Source: Bolinopsis microptera
Lineage: Eukaryota > Ctenophora > Tentaculata > Lobata > Bolinopsidae
Assembly (NCBI RefSeq): GCF_026151205.1
Contig: NC_087072.1
Location: forward strand, 625,501-689,500
Direction of reading: 5' to 3'
Length of the DNA: 64,000 nt
Shown here: positions 61,930 to 64,000 of the stretch, piece by piece
Layout of the letters: the number at the start of each line of letters is the position of its first letter
Position numbering within the stretch: position 1 is the first letter of the stretch
The notes under the pieces: model-generated
What the model was told of the DNA's origin: nothing
Databases searched by the model: none
The model's input: the letters and a program-made list of their open reading frames with translations, nothing else
Program-made: the position numbers and the translations under genes

Positions 61930-62612
61930 TAACCTAACACTCTCTAGTGTTACCACCCAGCTAACACTCACTAACACTCTCTAGTGTTAACACCCGGCAA
62001 ACACTCACTAACACTCTCTAGTGTTACCACCCAGCTAACACTCACTAACACTCTCTAGTGTTAACACCCGGCAAACACTCACTAACACTCTCTAGTGTTA
62101 ACACCCGGCAAACACTCACTAACACTCTCTAGTGTTAACACCCGGCAAACACTCACTAACACTCTCTAGTGTTAACACCCGGCAAACACTCACTAACACT
62201 CTCTAGTGTTAACACCCGGCAAACACTCACTAACACTCTCTAGTGTTAACACCCGGCAAACACTCACTAACACTCTCTAGTGTTAACACCCGGCAAACAC
62301 TCACTAACACTCTCTAGTGTTAACACCCGGCTAACACTCACTAACACTCTCTAGTGTTAACACCCGGCAAACACTCACTAACACTCTCTAGTGTTAACAC
62401 CCGGCTAACACTCACTAACACTCTCTGGTGTTAACACCCGGCAAACACTCACTAACACTCTCTAGTGTTAACACCCGGCAAACACTCACTAACACTCACT
62501 AGTGTTAACACCCGGCTAACACTCACTAACACTCTCTAGTGTTAACACCCGGCTAACACTCACTAACACTCTCTAGTGTTAACACCCGGCAAACACTCAC
62601 TAACACTCTCTA
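61930..62612. repeat. 37-bp minisatellite, ~18 copies
   Basis: Unit taacactctctagtgttaac acccggcaaacactcac. It contains the inverted repeat taacact ... agtgtta, so every unit can fold. First units carry acccagct instead of acccggca. Related to the decamer array at 59562-59722. Confidence 0.96.
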
Positions 62613-64000
62613 ATAACTCGGTCTTATTCCATAATCGGGGTAAATTGAGACAAATTCCTTTTACCGAACTGTTAAATTCTCCCGCGGTAGCTATGTTAAC
62701 TAGTATTGTAGCTATGGTAACTAGTAGTAGCGTAATGCACTTTCTCGGACTGACGGTCCTACAGACCTATACATTCCGTACATTCCACATCAGCTGATAT
62801 CTTGACACTGTGTAAAAACACACACGACTGCACGTGTGAACAGCACGTGAAACTAGTAGTGTAACTATGGTAACAGCACGTGAAATGCAAGCAACTTTCA
62901 TCACATTCCGAACCTAAGTGATAAATAGTTGTTTGCTGGGTCCGATAGGTAGGTAAAGTCAACTTATGTGACATAAAGCACGTACTTTAGGAATTTATAA
63001 TAAGTTTAATATAGCATTAAAATATGATCAAATAATATAATACACTGGTGAGTCTGATGAAGTGACACAGAGTGACCTATATATATTATATAGTGACCTC
63101 TGATAGTTGTTAATATTGTGCATGAAGTCTGGTCATTAGTATTAACAATATCAACATGGTCAGCTGCTACTTAAGTGATCTTAAGCTTTCTGCTTGGTAA
63201 GCAATATCAAACATGAAGCTTCACTTATCTGTGACTCTAGTGGCCAGCTCGCTGCACGAGTCCCCAACTGCTAGAGTCGCGCGACACCACAAGTCAAGTG
63301 TCGCGCGACACTTGCAAGCAACCAATTACCAGTACAGCAGATAACACGTTTAATGTTTATTGACCAGTCTACTGTTTGTTAGTCGTGTCCAAAACATACT
63401 GGGCAATTAGAGGTGTAGTAGTGAGTACCCAGCGTGTAGTGTGTAGTGTGTACTAGGTAGTCAGGTAGTGCTATTATACTAGTTACTACTCACCGTCTAA
63501 TGAAATAAGGAAGCACTCAGCTGGGTGGTTGTTGTACCACTTAATTTATGTGGATATCTTACTAAACATCAGCATGCAATGATTCTCACTAGGTAGTACT
63601 GTGTGTCTAACTCCTGTCAAACAAGGTGTACAACTAAGAATGTGGACATTGGAGAGGGGGTTGCCCCCCACCCCCTCCCCCTAGTGGGTACACAGTGGAG
63701 ACAGTACACAGTACTCAGTCGTGTACTACTGACTTTAAGTTCCCAGAAAATAGACCGATCTGTAGTCTGGTAAGTTGTGAGTGTGACACACTGTATATTA
63801 TGTGAGTGTGACACACTGTATATTATGCTGTAACAAACGTTCAGGACTGTGGTAAGCATACTTGTTCAGCATCAGTACACTGATCTAATATGTTACAGTA
63901 ACAGTTACAGCTACTTTACTATTTAATTAACTGACAATGGCGCTCCTCAACGTTTTGATAGGATGACAATTGTTGCTGCTGCAATATGTCGGCCATCGTA
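62613..64000. other. Window end, presumed upstream kinase intron
   Basis: I find no kinase subdomain I-IV exon here. Noted: the perfect 14-bp palindrome gtgtcgcgcgacac (63299-63312) with a partial inverse gtcgcgcgacac at 63275, clustered gtagtgtg repeats (63430-63455), and a short minus-strand frame near 63998-63930 beginning MADILQQQQLSSYQ that lacks a donor. Confidence 0.4.

Noticed and set aside
62576-62797. Plus-strand frame SVLFHNRGKLRQIPFTELLN
   Set aside because: Starts in the 37-bp array, no domain, no splice partner.
63930-63998. Possible first exon MADILQQQQLSSYQNVEE on the minus strand
   Set aside because: No clear donor, no Ste20 N-terminal similarity, and it sits at the window edge.

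Overview
The window is invertebrate-type metazoan nuclear DNA. Evidence: split genes with GT-AG introns, a Ste20-family kinase with an SLK/STK10 layout, a PIF/Harbinger DDE transposase, hAT-type MITEs with 8-bp target duplications, 3' fragments of non-LTR retrotransposons, a (TTAGGG)n interstitial telomeric tract and a very heavy load of minisatellites. I see no bacterial, organellar or RNA genes. I cannot name the species.

Layout. 1-2940: a ~64-bp minisatellite split by a decayed non-LTR retrotransposon tail with an RNase H domain. 2940-4570: no recognisable gene. 4573-6386: 20 copies of a 91-bp satellite. 6387-22999: a 16.6-kb unit holding a plus-strand gene of 11 or more exons (9055-12869), a ~3-kb near-perfect palindrome (about 12860-15960, centre ~14293) and, convergent with the first gene, an apparently intact 10-exon PIF/Harbinger transposase on the minus strand (20270-15576). 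23000-30895: a near-identical direct copy of the first 7.9 kb of that unit, stopping at the palindrome centre. 30896-31440: coding-like remnant. 31480-33960: polypyrimidine tract. 34080-37320: inverted repeats and AT-rich spacer. 37335-37716: non-LTR retrotransposon tail.

37727-61404 (minus): the 3' 19 exons of an SLK/STK10-like kinase, about 1106 residues from kinase subdomain V to the stop codon. The glycine loop and VAIK-lysine exons were not found and should lie beyond 64000. Exons were assembled by hand; every junction has GT-AG ends and matching phase.

Most striking are two systems. (1) In the kinase gene several minisatellites are built from its own splice-site sequences: 40 exact 31-bp copies of an exon end plus 5' splice donor, about 72 copies of a 30-bp acceptor-like unit abutting a real acceptor, and a 42-bp copy of an acceptor plus exon start separated from the original by a 21-bp array. 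(2) In the Harbinger unit two genes converge on a giant palindrome whose arms carry duplicate copies of the last transposase exon. Other signals are an interstitial telomere tract inside an inverted repeat, a tandem CRE/E-box cluster in a kinase intron and elements with homopolymer G/C ends.
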